The notes under the pieces were generated by a model. The model was given only the letters and a program-made list of their open reading frames with translations. It did not search any database and had not been told where the DNA came from. Shown in pieces: positions 48,237 through 56,046 of a stretch of DNA of 64,000 nt (position 1 is its first letter; each line of letters starts with the position of its first letter). Location: positions 496,001 to 560,000 of the forward strand of contig NZ_JARANZ010000001.1 in the NCBI RefSeq assembly GCF_029889905.1, given 5' to 3'. This stretch comes from Chromohalobacter sp. 11-W. Lineage in GTDB: Bacteria; Pseudomonadota; Gammaproteobacteria; Pseudomonadales; Halomonadaceae. A program made the position numbers and the translations under genes.

Positions 48237-48839
48237 TCAAGGCTTGCCAGCGTCATCGCCCCATACGGCCTCGAGACGGTCGTCACGGCCGCAACCGGCA
48301 CGGTAGAAGCGGTAGCGCACGGGGTTTTTCTTGTAGAAATTCTGATGGTATTCCTCGGCGTCCCAGAAGGGCGCCTTCGCTTCGATACGCGTCTTGACGT
48401 CGCGCTCGAAGCGCGTTTCCACGGCTTCCTTGGAGGCTTCGGCGAGGCGTCGCTGACGTTGGTCGAGGGGGAAGATAGCGCTACGGTATTGGCTACCGAC
48501 ATCGCAGAATTGGCGCCCCTCGGCGAAGGGGTCGATATTGTGCCAGAACACGTCGAGCAGAGTCTCGTAGCCGACGACCTCGTCATCGTAGACGACCTTG
48601 ACCGCCTCGGCATGGCCAGTATCGCCGCTGCTGACTTGCTCGTAGGTGGGGCGCTCACTATCACCGCCGATGTAGCCGGAGGTTGTCGAGACGACGCCCT
48701 CGAGTTTGTCGTAGGGCGGCTCCATGCACCAGAAACAGCCGCCGGCAAATATGGCCTCGCGCTGAGCTGCATGCGCCTGGGAGATGGGAGCGGATGCAAG
48801 CGTTGCGAGTAGGGCTAATGCCAGCACGGGAAAGCGCAT
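48237..48839 (-). CDS. msrA: Exported peptide methionine-S-sulfoxide reductase MsrA
   Basis: A 200-aa MsrA that reduces methionine-S-sulfoxide in proteins. The catalytic Cys is in FAGGCFWCMEPPYD; YIGGDSERPTYEQVSSGDTGHAEAV and FCDVGSQYRSAIF are the substrate and structural motifs. A further Cys near the C-terminus (YRAGCGRDD) may resolve the disulfide. An N-terminal signal peptide (MRFPVLALALLATLASAPISQA) is visible when the ATG at 48839 with its AGGAGG site is used. This MsrA therefore probably acts in the periplasm, unlike the cytosolic E. coli MsrA. No msrB gene adjoins. Confidence 0.9.
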   Translation of the reverse strand: MRFPVLALALLATLASAPISQAHAAQREAIFAGGCFWCMEPPYDKLEGVVSTTSGYIGGDSERPTYEQVSSGDTGHAEAVKVVYDDEVVGYETLLDVFWHNIDPFAEGRQFCDVGSQYRSAIFPLDQRQRRLAEASKEAVETRFERDVKTRIEAKAPFWDAEEYHQNFYKKNPVRYRFYRAGCGRDDRLEAVWGDDAGKP

Positions 48840-48925
48840 CGGGAACCTCCTGAGCGTCGGGTTAATGTGCCACGCTGATACGATGAACATACATCAAGTC
48901 TACTCGAAAAATAGCGGGAGCCCGA

Positions 48926-49600
48926 ATGCTGGATAAATGGACGAATGCCTGGGTCGCGCCGGTACTGACACGCTGTGCCACCGGCTTGGGACGTCGCGGC
49001 GTAACACCGACACAATTGACGGTGGGCGGTTTTGCAATCGGCATGCTGGCGTTGCCGTTATTGGCTTATCAAGCCTATGGTCTGGCGTTGGTGGCGATTG
49101 TCCTCAACCGCATGTGTGACGGCCTGGACGGCGCCTTGGCGCGTCATCTGCAATGTCAAAGCGATGCCGGTGGTTTTCTCGATATTGTTTTAGACTTCGT
49201 TTTCTATGCCGCCGTGGTATTGGGGTTCGCACTTGCCGACCCGGTGCAAAACGCCTTGCCCGCGGCCTTTTTGCTCTTTGCATTCATGGGGACAGGCGCA
49301 TCGTTTCTGGCCTTTGCGATCGCCGCGACACGTCATGGTTTGGAGCGTCCACACTTTGAGCACAAGGCGTTTTATTACCTGGATGGCTTGACCGAAGGCA
49401 CCGAGACGATCATTGCTTTCGTCGTGTTCTGCTTATGGCCGGCCTATTTTCCCTGGTGGGCGGTCTTCTTCGCGTTGGCCTGCCTGCTCACGACAGCGAC
49501 GCGCGTCGGGGGAGGCTACCGTGCCTTGGTCAAGGCTGAAGGGGCATCCGAGGGCTTGTTCGAGAAAGGCGCTGATTCATCGAAAGGCGAGCCAGAATAG
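48926..49600 (+). CDS. CDP-alcohol phosphatidyltransferase family protein
   Basis: A 224-aa membrane enzyme with the complete family signature D-G-x2-A-R-x8-G-x3-D-x3-D (DGALARHLQ... GGFLDIVLD) and about six helices. Members join a CDP-linked lipid to an alcohol such as glycerol 3-phosphate, serine, inositol or choline. The sequence is unlike PgsA or PssA that I can recall, resembling the YnbA-like group; the alcohol substrate is unknown. Start MLDKWTNAWVAPVLTR. It is a single gene ending at a shared terminator. Confidence 0.85.
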   Translation: MLDKWTNAWVAPVLTRCATGLGRRGVTPTQLTVGGFAIGMLALPLLAYQAYGLALVAIVLNRMCDGLDGALARHLQCQSDAGGFLDIVLDFVFYAAVVLGFALADPVQNALPAAFLLFAFMGTGASFLAFAIAATRHGLERPHFEHKAFYYLDGLTEGTETIIAFVVFCLWPAYFPWWAVFFALACLLTTATRVGGGYRALVKAEGASEGLFEKGADSSKGEPE

Positions 49601-49616
49601 GCGGGGCCTAGACATG

Positions 49617-49645
49617 AAACGGGCGGCCCGCAGGCCGCCCGTTTT
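49617..49645. terminator. Bidirectional terminator between the phosphatidyltransferase gene and slyD
   Basis: AAACGGGCGGCC (49617-49628), loop CGCA, GGCCGCCCGTTTT (49633-49645): a perfect GC-rich stem with T run on the plus strand and the matching A run for the minus strand. Confidence 0.9.
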
Positions 49646-49671
49646 CACGTCAGGTGTTGCGAAGGAGCGTC

Positions 49672-50160
49672 TTAGTGCTCCTGTTCTTGCTCGCCTTCAC
49701 CGTGTACGTGACCGTGTTCGGCTTCTTCTTCGGAAGCTTCACGCACTTCAGCGATCTCGACATCGAAGTTCAAGGTCTGACCGGCCAGCGGATGGTTACC
49801 ATCGACGGTGACGGTGTCACCTTCGACCTGAGTGACCGTGACCATGAGCGGCCCGCCTTGGGTCTGCGCTTGGAACTGCATGCCCGGTTGAATGTCGTCG
49901 ACGCCCTGGAAGGCATCGCGCGGCACTTCTTGCATCAGGCCGGGCTGTGTTTCACCGTAGCCTTCTGCCGGCTCGACGGTGACTTTGAGGTTCTCGCCGC
50001 TCTGACGGCCTTCCAGTTCTTTTTCCAGCCCTGGAATGATGTTGCCCGCGCCGTGCAGGTAAGTCAGAGGATCGCGGCCTTCCGAGCTGTCCAGCACTTC
50101 ACCCTCGTTATTGGTAAGGGTGTAGTGGAAGGAGACCACGGAATTCTGGGCAATCTGCAT
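49672..50160 (-). CDS. slyD: FKBP-type peptidyl-prolyl isomerase, SlyD-like
   Basis: A 162-aa cytosolic prolyl isomerase. It has a split FKBP domain (VVSFHYTLTNNEGEVLDSS; YLHGAGNIIPGLEKELEG) with the inserted IF chaperone domain (about 70-120). A final NHPLAGQTLNFDVEIAEVR precedes an acidic/histidine tail (HGHVHGEGEQEQEH). E. coli SlyD has a long Cys/His nickel-binding tail; here it is short, has four His and no Cys, so nickel delivery may be weaker. It is monocistronic. Confidence 0.92.
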   Translation of the reverse strand: MQIAQNSVVSFHYTLTNNEGEVLDSSEGRDPLTYLHGAGNIIPGLEKELEGRQSGENLKVTVEPAEGYGETQPGLMQEVPRDAFQGVDDIQPGMQFQAQTQGGPLMVTVTQVEGDTVTVDGNHPLAGQTLNFDVEIAEVREASEEEAEHGHVHGEGEQEQEH

Positions 50161-50425
50161 GTTGAAGACCTTTCTGGGTGTATGTCGCCACCCATGGTAA
50201 CGCGCTCACCCAAGTGTGTCAGGGGCCTCTCGGGGTTTTCATATCCCCCTTGAGTTGCATGACGACACTTCAAGGTGCATCGGGAACGAATTCACCGCCG
50301 AACGGTCTCTTGAGCAGCGCCCTGCGTCAGGGCGTCGCGCCGGTTGCGCGGTGATGGGGGTGACGGTACCCTGCCGACATTGGTGCAATTGAAAGATTAC
50401 CGACGTTGCCTATCAGGAGGCCAAC

Positions 50426-50710
50426 ATGACCGTAACGCTGATCTGGCTGATCGCTTTCGCCGTGATTCTTTTCCTGGCGCTTCGTGCGTGGGACGGCTCT
50501 CTCGGAAAGATGATCATGCGCCGCATTCCGGCGGCGTTGCAGCTGGGCGGTGACGATCGTTGGGTGTGGAGTATTGCCTTGGCGGTGTTGGGCGCCACCT
50601 TCATCGTCAACCCGATCTCGATGTTATTGACGTTGATCATCCTGGCGCTGTTTTACTGGATCGCCAAGCGCGTAGGATGCTGGCTGATGCGCCGCGTCAA
50701 GTTACATTGA
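50426..50710 (+). CDS. Small inner membrane protein of unknown function
   Basis: A 94-aa hydrophobic protein with an N-terminal helix (MTVTLIWLIAFAVILFLALRAW), a charged loop (GKMIMRRIPAALQLGGDDRW) and two further helices (WSIALAVLGATFIVNPISML, LIILALFYWIAKRVG). It ends with a basic tail. AGGAGG with 6-base spacing precedes the ATG. The family is not recognised. The gene is isolated, with 265 bp upstream that contain only a small hairpin (50318-50334). Confidence 0.65.
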   Translation: MTVTLIWLIAFAVILFLALRAWDGSLGKMIMRRIPAALQLGGDDRWVWSIALAVLGATFIVNPISMLLTLIILALFYWIAKRVGCWLMRRVKLH

Positions 50711-50772
50711 CAGAAAGCTGTTCTGCGCTAGATCAATGCCCCGCCGATGCGGGGCATTGTCGTTGGGGGAGG

Positions 50773-51762
50773 TCACAGCCATAGCGAAAGCGTCAATGAA
50801 CCGAATTGGTCATTTTCGTCTTGGGCTTCGAATTCATCGGTTCGCCAGACGCTGGTATAGGTGAGCTGCCAGCTATCCCACGTCAAGGCGATACCGGCTA
50901 GCGCATCGCCGACCCATTGCCGGCTGTCCACTGAGTGGCTGTCCTCAAAGGTATTGCCATCCAGCAGCAGGTTATGAGCCATGAAGCGGCCCTCGAGGCT
51001 AGCAAACGCATACCAGCCGAAGCCCTGGCCGGGTGTGAAATGGCTTCTGCCGCTTTGGGCGGGGGCTACGGCAGGCATGCCGGCGCTATTTTGTAGGTTA
51101 TCGCCAATACGCAGGCCTACGCCGCTCGCGGCATACGTATACAGGTTGCCGAGGGCAAAGCCGGCGTTGGGGCCGTACTCCACGTCCAGGTTGCCGAGCG
51201 AGTCTTGCAGCCACCAGCTGCGCTTGTAGGTCACGTTCAGCACTGGTTCGTTGTGAAGCTGATGCGACCAGCCGTTGGGTTCGTCGCTGCCGATGAGGTG
51301 GTGAAAGTTCTTCTGCACGGCTTTCCCGCCCGATGCCGGTCCCACGATGCCGGCGTCGAAGTGAAGATCGTCGGACTGGCGCCAACCGTTGTATTGCCGA
51401 TCATCGAAGAGTGATACGCCGGCATAAAGCAGACCCGCATAGGGGCGGTCGTTCTCGACGAGGTCCGAGCGGTCGATGTCGTTGGGTGTGTAGATCTGCT
51501 GACCGGCGCGATAAGCCACGCCATCGAGTTCTGCGCCCGACCAGCCGGGCACGATGTCGGCGAGGCGTCGTGTCCAATGTCTTTCGTCGGGCGTGAATGA
51601 CCAGTCTACTTCCAACCCATTGGTATAATGCCCGTCGTCACCGCTGGCAAACAGGTCATTTTCGCTCTTGAGCGTGAGCATTCCATCAGCCAGTACGGGA
51701 CTGGAAAAGGCCGCAAAGGCGAGGGTCGAGGCGAGGTAAGCGAGCGAGCGTCCTGGGTTCAT
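50773..51762 (-). CDS. lpxR: Lipid A 3'-O-deacylase LpxR-like outer membrane protein
   Basis: A 329-aa outer-membrane beta barrel of the DUF2219/LpxR family, which removes the 3'-acyloxyacyl group from lipid A using calcium. A signal peptide ends near SSPVLADG. Family landmarks: LKSENDLFASGDDGHYTNGLE (Asn-Asp of the active site), 'VENDRPYAGLLYAG', 'VQKNFHHLIGSDEPNGWSHQLHNEP' with the catalytic His, and C-terminal Leu as the last residue. The ribosome site AGGA at 51773-51776 (minus strand) lies within one arm of a perfect 13-bp inverted repeat, so initiation may be controlled by RNA structure. Confidence 0.88.
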   Translation of the reverse strand: MNPGRSLAYLASTLAFAAFSSPVLADGMLTLKSENDLFASGDDGHYTNGLEVDWSFTPDERHWTRRLADIVPGWSGAELDGVAYRAGQQIYTPNDIDRSDLVENDRPYAGLLYAGVSLFDDRQYNGWRQSDDLHFDAGIVGPASGGKAVQKNFHHLIGSDEPNGWSHQLHNEPVLNVTYKRSWWLQDSLGNLDVEYGPNAGFALGNLYTYAASGVGLRIGDNLQNSAGMPAVAPAQSGRSHFTPGQGFGWYAFASLEGRFMAHNLLLDGNTFEDSHSVDSRQWVGDALAGIALTWDSWQLTYTSVWRTDEFEAQDENDQFGSLTLSLWL

Positions 51763-51768
51763 GAGACG

Positions 51769-51835
51769 ATTTTCCTATCCGTGGCGTATCACGTCACATA
51801 CGATAGCGTATGTAAGCGACGTCGGATAGGAAAAT
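51769..51835 (-). promoter_or_regulatory. Structured lpxR leader: nested inverted repeats hiding the ribosome site
   Basis: On the minus strand the lpxR leader has outer arms ATTTTCCTATCCG and CGGATAGGAAAAT (plus-strand 51823-51835 and 51769-51781), a perfect 13-bp stem. Inside, ACATACG and CGTATGT form a 7-bp stem with a CTAT loop, and ACGTC and GACGT can add 5 bp after a 4-base bulge. The downstream outer arm contains the AGGA of lpxR, 10 bases from the ATG. There is no terminator-like T tract. It could be an RNA thermosensor, a translational switch or an operator dyad. Confidence 0.75.
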
Positions 51836-51912
51836 TTGGCCCTGCTAATGCCGCCCGGGTCGTAAAAACACTCGGGCGGCACATTGCCTGCTTGGCTATC
51901 GCTTATGGGCGA

Positions 51913-52380
51913 TCAATAAGGTGCGACACTCAGGTTGGCTCCACTGCCCACCATGCGTACTTTTTGTCCTACTTGCCAGTTGCGGTCAGCTTTCTGGACC
52001 ACGACGACGGAGTCGCCGCTATCGCGCCGGATTTCTATCTCCCAGGCTTTGGTACGATTGGCGGCATCTTCGACCTTGCTGCCGGCGACGCTGCCCCCGA
52101 TGGCCCCGGCTGCGGTGGCGATGGTACGCCCGGACCCGCCACCGACTTGGTTACCGAGCAAGCCACCCAGCACGGCGCCGCCTAGGCCACCCAGAATGCC
52201 TTCGTTCTGATCGCCGGCCTGAATCTGCACCTGACGCACCGACGTGATGGTGCCGTAAGTCACCGACTGCGCGGTTTCGGCTTGCCCGCTGCGATACACA
52301 TCGCCCGAATAAGGCGATGTGTTGGCACATCCGGCGAGTGCCAATGACCCGATAAGTGCTAAAGGAAGTAGTGCTTTCAT
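51913..52380 (-). CDS. Glycine-zipper 2TM lipoprotein (SlyB/PcP-like)
   Basis: A 155-aa outer-membrane lipoprotein. The lipobox is LALAGC (Cys near residue 17). A soluble segment with the family pattern GTITSVRQVQIQAGDQNEG is followed by a Gly-zipper hairpin (ILGGLGGAVLGGLLGNQVGGGSGRTIATAAGAIGGSVAG) and a C-terminal beta domain (WEIEIRRDSGDSVVVVQKADR). SlyB-like proteins are PhoP-regulated and stabilise the outer membrane. It is a neighbour of lpxR on the same strand, separated by 150 bp. Start follows GGAGGTCGC. Confidence 0.9.
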   Translation of the reverse strand: MKALLPLALIGSLALAGCANTSPYSGDVYRSGQAETAQSVTYGTITSVRQVQIQAGDQNEGILGGLGGAVLGGLLGNQVGGGSGRTIATAAGAIGGSVAGSKVEDAANRTKAWEIEIRRDSGDSVVVVQKADRNWQVGQKVRMVGSGANLSVAPY

Positions 52381-52490
52381 GCGACCTCCGTTACTTTTCG
52401 TGCTGTTTGAAAACAGCGTTCTCAAACTATTCTAGCGCGTTGTTACGATGCCGGCCAGTGCTGTCGACGAGGATGCGTCACTGCGCTGCG

Positions 52491-52955
52491 TTAATCGTCT
52501 GGCTGCCGATAATGGTAGACGAGTCGCTCATCCTTGCGAGGCCCCACGATATGCCATTCGAGTCGAAAACCATGAGGTTCAAAAGTGAGCCGGGCCTGGT
52601 AGGTATCAGCACCGCAGAGATGAGGCGACTTGCTGGTCAATGTGGTTGCGGAGTCGGCGACGAGATCGAATAGCCAGACCGCAGCGTCGGGGCCCCGGCG
52701 CTCGTGATAGAGCGCGATATGTTCAGGGTGAAGGTCCCAGCGATAGACATTGCGAAACGCTACCTCGCGGGATTGACCTTGGGGCAGAAAATGGCCTTGT
52801 TCGACGAAGCGTACCCAGTCGGTATGTGTCTCGGGCGCTACGGTTCCTGCACCCTGACCGGACCAGGCCACTTCGGAGGCATGTCCCGAGCGAGACGTGA
52901 AGCTCAATCGGTGAATACTAGGCAACAAGCGTGACAGGCGTATAATGGCAGTCAA
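52491..52955 (-). CDS. DUF6314 family protein
   Basis: A 154-aa soluble protein with the lipocalin-like pattern of DUF6314: an N-terminal strand region ending in SGQGAGTV, a WVRFVEQGHF element, FRNVYRWDLHPEHIALYHERRG, then HLCGADTYQARLTF and WHIVGPRKDERLVYHYRQ. No ATG is available; TTG at 52955 is the first possible start and has only a weak ribosome site, so the N-terminus is uncertain. The function is not known. It is divergent from the EamA transporter gene, 28 bp away. Confidence 0.65.
   Translation of the reverse strand: MTAIIRLSRLLPSIHRLSFTSRSGHASEVAWSGQGAGTVAPETHTDWVRFVEQGHFLPQGQSREVAFRNVYRWDLHPEHIALYHERRGPDAAVWLFDLVADSATTLTSKSPHLCGADTYQARLTFEPHGFRLEWHIVGPRKDERLVYHYRQPDD
52941..52946 (+). 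promoter_or_regulatory. Consensus -10 element (TATAAT) for the EamA transporter gene
   Basis: TATAAT lies 37 bases before the ATG at 52984. No matching -35 element was found at 16-18 bases. Confidence 0.35.
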
Positions 52956-52983
52956 CTTCTGTAAATCCGTAGGTTAACTATAC

Positions 52984-53859
52984 ATGGGATATTTGATTGG
53001 CGTGACGACGCTCTGGGCATTTTCCTTCAGCCTGATCGGCGTCTACCTCTCCGGCCAAGTCGATAGTTATTTCGCGGTGCTCACCCGTATTGGGCTGGCG
53101 GCGCTGGTCTTTCTGTTCTGGTTACGTCCGCGACGTATGCCACTCGGGCACGTACTGGGACTGATGGCCATTGGCGCCGTGCAGCTGGGCGCGATGTATA
53201 TCGGTTTCTATCAATCGTTTCTGCTGTTGAGCGTGCCGGAAGTCTTGCTGTTCACGATCTTCACGCCACTTTATATCACCTTGATCGATGACATACTCAA
53301 GGGGCGCTTCACGCCATTCTATCTGCTCACCGCTACGCTTGCCGTACTCGGAGCGGCGGTCATTCGTTACGCTGACATCAGCGACACCTATTGGGCCGGG
53401 TTCCTGGTCGTACAGAGCTCGAACCTATGCTTCGCCGTGGGGCAGGTCGCTTATCGTCATTTGGCGCCGCGCTTGCCGCGGGAGGTAGCGCATCGCCATG
53501 TCTTCGGCTGGTTCTACCTGGGAGCATTGTGTGTGGCACTACCGGCGTTCTGGCTGTTTGGCGATATCACGGCGTTGCCGACGACCTCGCTGCAGTGGGG
53601 CGTCCTGATATGGTTGGGCGTCGTCGCGTCGGGGCTTGGTTACTTTCTCTGGAACAAGGGGGCTTGTCGAGTCGATGCTGGGACGCTGGCGATCATGAAC
53701 AATGCGCTGGTGCCCGCGGGGTTGCTGGTCAATCTGCTGATCTGGAACCGCGACGCGGATGTGCCGCGCCTGGCATTGGGTGGCGGCATATTGCTGGCCT
53801 CGTTGCTGATCAATACTTGGTGGCGCCGGCGCCATCAGGCGTCACTCGGCATTGCTTGA
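52984..53859 (+). CDS. EamA/DMT-family transporter
   Basis: A 291-aa protein with ten membrane helices and two EamA halves (LWAFSFSLIGVYLSGQVDSYF near the N-terminus; second half from about FLVVQSSNLCFAVGQVAYRH). The FTIFTPLYITLID segment and 'GLGYFLWNKGA' near the end resemble the carboxylate/amino acid/amine group, which includes the biotin permease YigM; the substrate is unknown. A clear TATAAT is 37 bases upstream of ATG 52984, although no good -35 element could be found. Confidence 0.82.
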   Translation: MGYLIGVTTLWAFSFSLIGVYLSGQVDSYFAVLTRIGLAALVFLFWLRPRRMPLGHVLGLMAIGAVQLGAMYIGFYQSFLLLSVPEVLLFTIFTPLYITLIDDILKGRFTPFYLLTATLAVLGAAVIRYADISDTYWAGFLVVQSSNLCFAVGQVAYRHLAPRLPREVAHRHVFGWFYLGALCVALPAFWLFGDITALPTTSLQWGVLIWLGVVASGLGYFLWNKGACRVDAGTLAIMNNALVPAGLLVNLLIWNRDADVPRLALGGGILLASLLINTWWRRRHQASLGIA

Positions 53860-53953
53860 TAGCGTTGCAGCCGTCTGTTGGGCCAGGCGGCTCTAAACCC
53901 GGACGACGTTTCGTGTTTTCATGGTGATGACGCCTTTCGTTCAGGACATCTTC

Positions 53954-55597
53954 ATGAAGCATTCTTTGTTATCGCGTTACGGTTTTTTCATAGCGTGCTG
54001 CGTGGTCACGCTGGTGACGACGCTCATGGCCATACGGTGGCATGGTGGGTGGCCGGTGCCGTTGGTGAGTGGCGCGCTGGTCCTCTTGGGTATTGCCGAT
54101 CTCTCGCAGCGCGGATATGCGGTACGTCGCAATTACCCTGTCATTGGCAACTTGCGTTATGTCTTTCAGGCGTTACGTCCAGAGTTGCGTCAGTACCTCT
54201 TCGAGGCCGATACCGAGCAGCTGCCGTTTTCCCATGTGCAGCGTGGCTTAGTTTATCAGCGAGCGCGCCAGCATAACGACGCCAAGCCCTTCGGGACGTT
54301 GCGCGACGTCTACGCCAATGCCTATGAGTACATTGGTCATTCGATGGAAACGGCGCCTGTGGCGGAGCCGGATGATTTTCGTCTGACCATCGGTAACGAT
54401 CAGTGCACCCAGCCTTATGAGATTTCGCTATTCAATATCTCGGCGATGAGCTTCGGTGCACTGAGCGCCAATGCGATTCGCGCCCTCAACAAGGGCGCCC
54501 GGCTTGGACGCTTCGCGCATGACACTGGGGAAGGGGGCATCAGTCCGTATCATCGCGAACATGGCGGTGATCTGATCTGGGAGCTAGGTAGTGGTTATTT
54601 CGGCTGTCGTACGCCGGAAGGCGAATTCGACCCGAAGCGCTTCGCCGAGCAGGCCAGCGATGCGCAGGTAAAGATGATCGAGGTCAAGCTTAGCCAGGGC
54701 GCCAAGCCCGGACACGGGGGGCTGCTCCCGGCGGACAAGATTACCCCGGAAATCGCCCAGACGCGGGAGATTCCCCAAGGCGAGGATTGTCTCTCCCCGG
54801 CCAGCCATCCGGCGTTCTCGACGCCGCTCGAGATGCTCGACTTCATCGCGCAATTGCGTGAGCTTTCTGGCGGCAAGCCGGTCGGCTTCAAGCTGTGTCT
54901 TGGCCAACCCTGGCAATTCATGGCCATCGTCAAGGCCATGCTCGAAACCGAGATCGTGCCCGATTTCATCGTCGTCGATGGCAGTGAAGGGGGAACGGGC
55001 GCGGCGCCGGTAGAGTTTTCCGATCATCTGGGGGCGCCACTGCGTGAAGGGCTCTTGTTCGTGCATAACACGCTGGTTGGCGTGGGGCTGCGTGAGCAGA
55101 TTCGCCTTGGAGCGAGCGGCAAGGTCATCAGCGCTTTCGATATCGCGCGGGTCATGGCCATGGGGGCCGATTGGGTCAATGCTGCACGCGGCTACATGTT
55201 TGCGTTGGGCTGTATTCAATCGCAAAGCTGCCATACCAACCGCTGCCCGACGGGAGTGGCTACCCAGGACCCGCTACGTCAGAAGGCGTTGGTGGTCGGC
55301 GACAAGGCCGAGCAGGTATATCACTTCCATCACAATACCCTGCATGCCCTGGCGGAAATGATCGCCGCGGCGGGGCTGACGCGTCCGTGGCAGATTACCC
55401 CGGACCACCTCGTGCACCGGGTCTCGGAAAACGAGGTGAAACTGTTCTCTCACCTGCACCCATTTTTGGAACCGGGCGAGTTGTTGCGAGACCCCGGTCA
55501 GCGCCCGTTCTATGGGCGTATCTGGCGCATGGCGCAAGCCCAGAGCTTCGCCCCCATGCAGTTGGCCGATGCGCCGAGTGGGGCGACGGCCGCGTAG
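53954..55597 (+). CDS. Membrane-anchored FMN-binding glutamate synthase-like protein
   Basis: A 547-aa protein with one or two membrane helices near the N-terminus (YGFFIACCVVTLVTTLMAI; WPVPLVSGALVLLGIADL). It is followed by the GltS FMN/3Fe-4S domain: 'FNISAMSFGALSANAIRALNKGA', HDTGEGGISPYH, SQGAKPGHGGLLP, VDGSEGGTGAAP and the Cys cluster in GCIQSQSCHTNRCPTG. The glutaminase and GltD parts of glutamate synthase are missing, so it is a distinct family of orphan enzymes. ATG 53954 follows CAGGA and is used instead of 53921. The gene is alone. Confidence 0.88.
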   Translation: MKHSLLSRYGFFIACCVVTLVTTLMAIRWHGGWPVPLVSGALVLLGIADLSQRGYAVRRNYPVIGNLRYVFQALRPELRQYLFEADTEQLPFSHVQRGLVYQRARQHNDAKPFGTLRDVYANAYEYIGHSMETAPVAEPDDFRLTIGNDQCTQPYEISLFNISAMSFGALSANAIRALNKGARLGRFAHDTGEGGISPYHREHGGDLIWELGSGYFGCRTPEGEFDPKRFAEQASDAQVKMIEVKLSQGAKPGHGGLLPADKITPEIAQTREIPQGEDCLSPASHPAFSTPLEMLDFIAQLRELSGGKPVGFKLCLGQPWQFMAIVKAMLETEIVPDFIVVDGSEGGTGAAPVEFSDHLGAPLREGLLFVHNTLVGVGLREQIRLGASGKVISAFDIARVMAMGADWVNAARGYMFALGCIQSQSCHTNRCPTGVATQDPLRQKALVVGDKAEQVYHFHHNTLHALAEMIAAAGLTRPWQITPDHLVHRVSENEVKLFSHLHPFLEPGELLRDPGQRPFYGRIWRMAQAQSFAPMQLADAPSGATAA

Positions 55598-55605
55598 AGG
55601 CATTT

Positions 55606-56046
55606 TCAGGCGTCATGCTGGTGCTGGTGCGGCTCGGGGGCGGCCTTGCCGTGGGCGAAGGCGGTTAGGATCGTACATTGCGTGGCCGCGTGCGGGCCGC
55701 CGCAGCAGGCATCGGTCAGGTGGGCTAACGCATGGCGCATGTGATGCAGCTCCGCCAGGCGTGCGTCGATGGCGGCGAGCTTGTCCTCGGCAACACGCTT
55801 GACCTCTTCGCAGGTGTGCGCATCGGCGTCGACCTGCAGCGAGAGCAGCTCGCGGATGTCGGCCAGGGTAAAGCCTAGGCGCTTGGCGCGCAGGATGAAG
55901 TGCAGGCGCTCAAGGTTGTCCGCAGCGTAGTAGCGGTAGCCATTGTCGCCGCGTTGGGCGTCCGGGAGTAATCCTTCCTTTTCGTAGTAGCGCAACGTGT
56001 CGACGCTGACGCCGCTACGCTCAGCCAGTTCTCCGATTCTTAGCAT
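55606..56046 (-). CDS. MerR-family metal regulator, ZntR-like
   Basis: A 146-aa MerR protein: N-terminal winged helix (MLRIGELAERSGVSVDTLRYYEKEG), a dimerisation helix from about 78 and a metal loop. The Cys pattern matches ZntR: Cys in HTCEEVK and then DACCGGPHAATQC, the same spacing as in the zinc regulator of E. coli. It should activate a zinc/cadmium/lead efflux gene by twisting a promoter with a long spacer. No efflux pump gene is adjacent. A His-rich tail (HQHQHDA) could also bind metal. Its start overlaps the upstream DUF1853 gene by 26 bases. Confidence 0.85.
   Translation of the reverse strand: MLRIGELAERSGVSVDTLRYYEKEGLLPDAQRGDNGYRYYAADNLERLHFILRAKRLGFTLADIRELLSLQVDADAHTCEEVKRVAEDKLAAIDARLAELHHMRHALAHLTDACCGGPHAATQCTILTAFAHGKAAPEPHQHQHDA

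Noticed and set aside
50318-50334. Hairpin CGCCCTG-CGT-CAGGGCG
   Set aside because: Only 7 bp, no T tract, in an intergenic gap of 265 bp; nothing shows that it is more than chance in GC-rich DNA.
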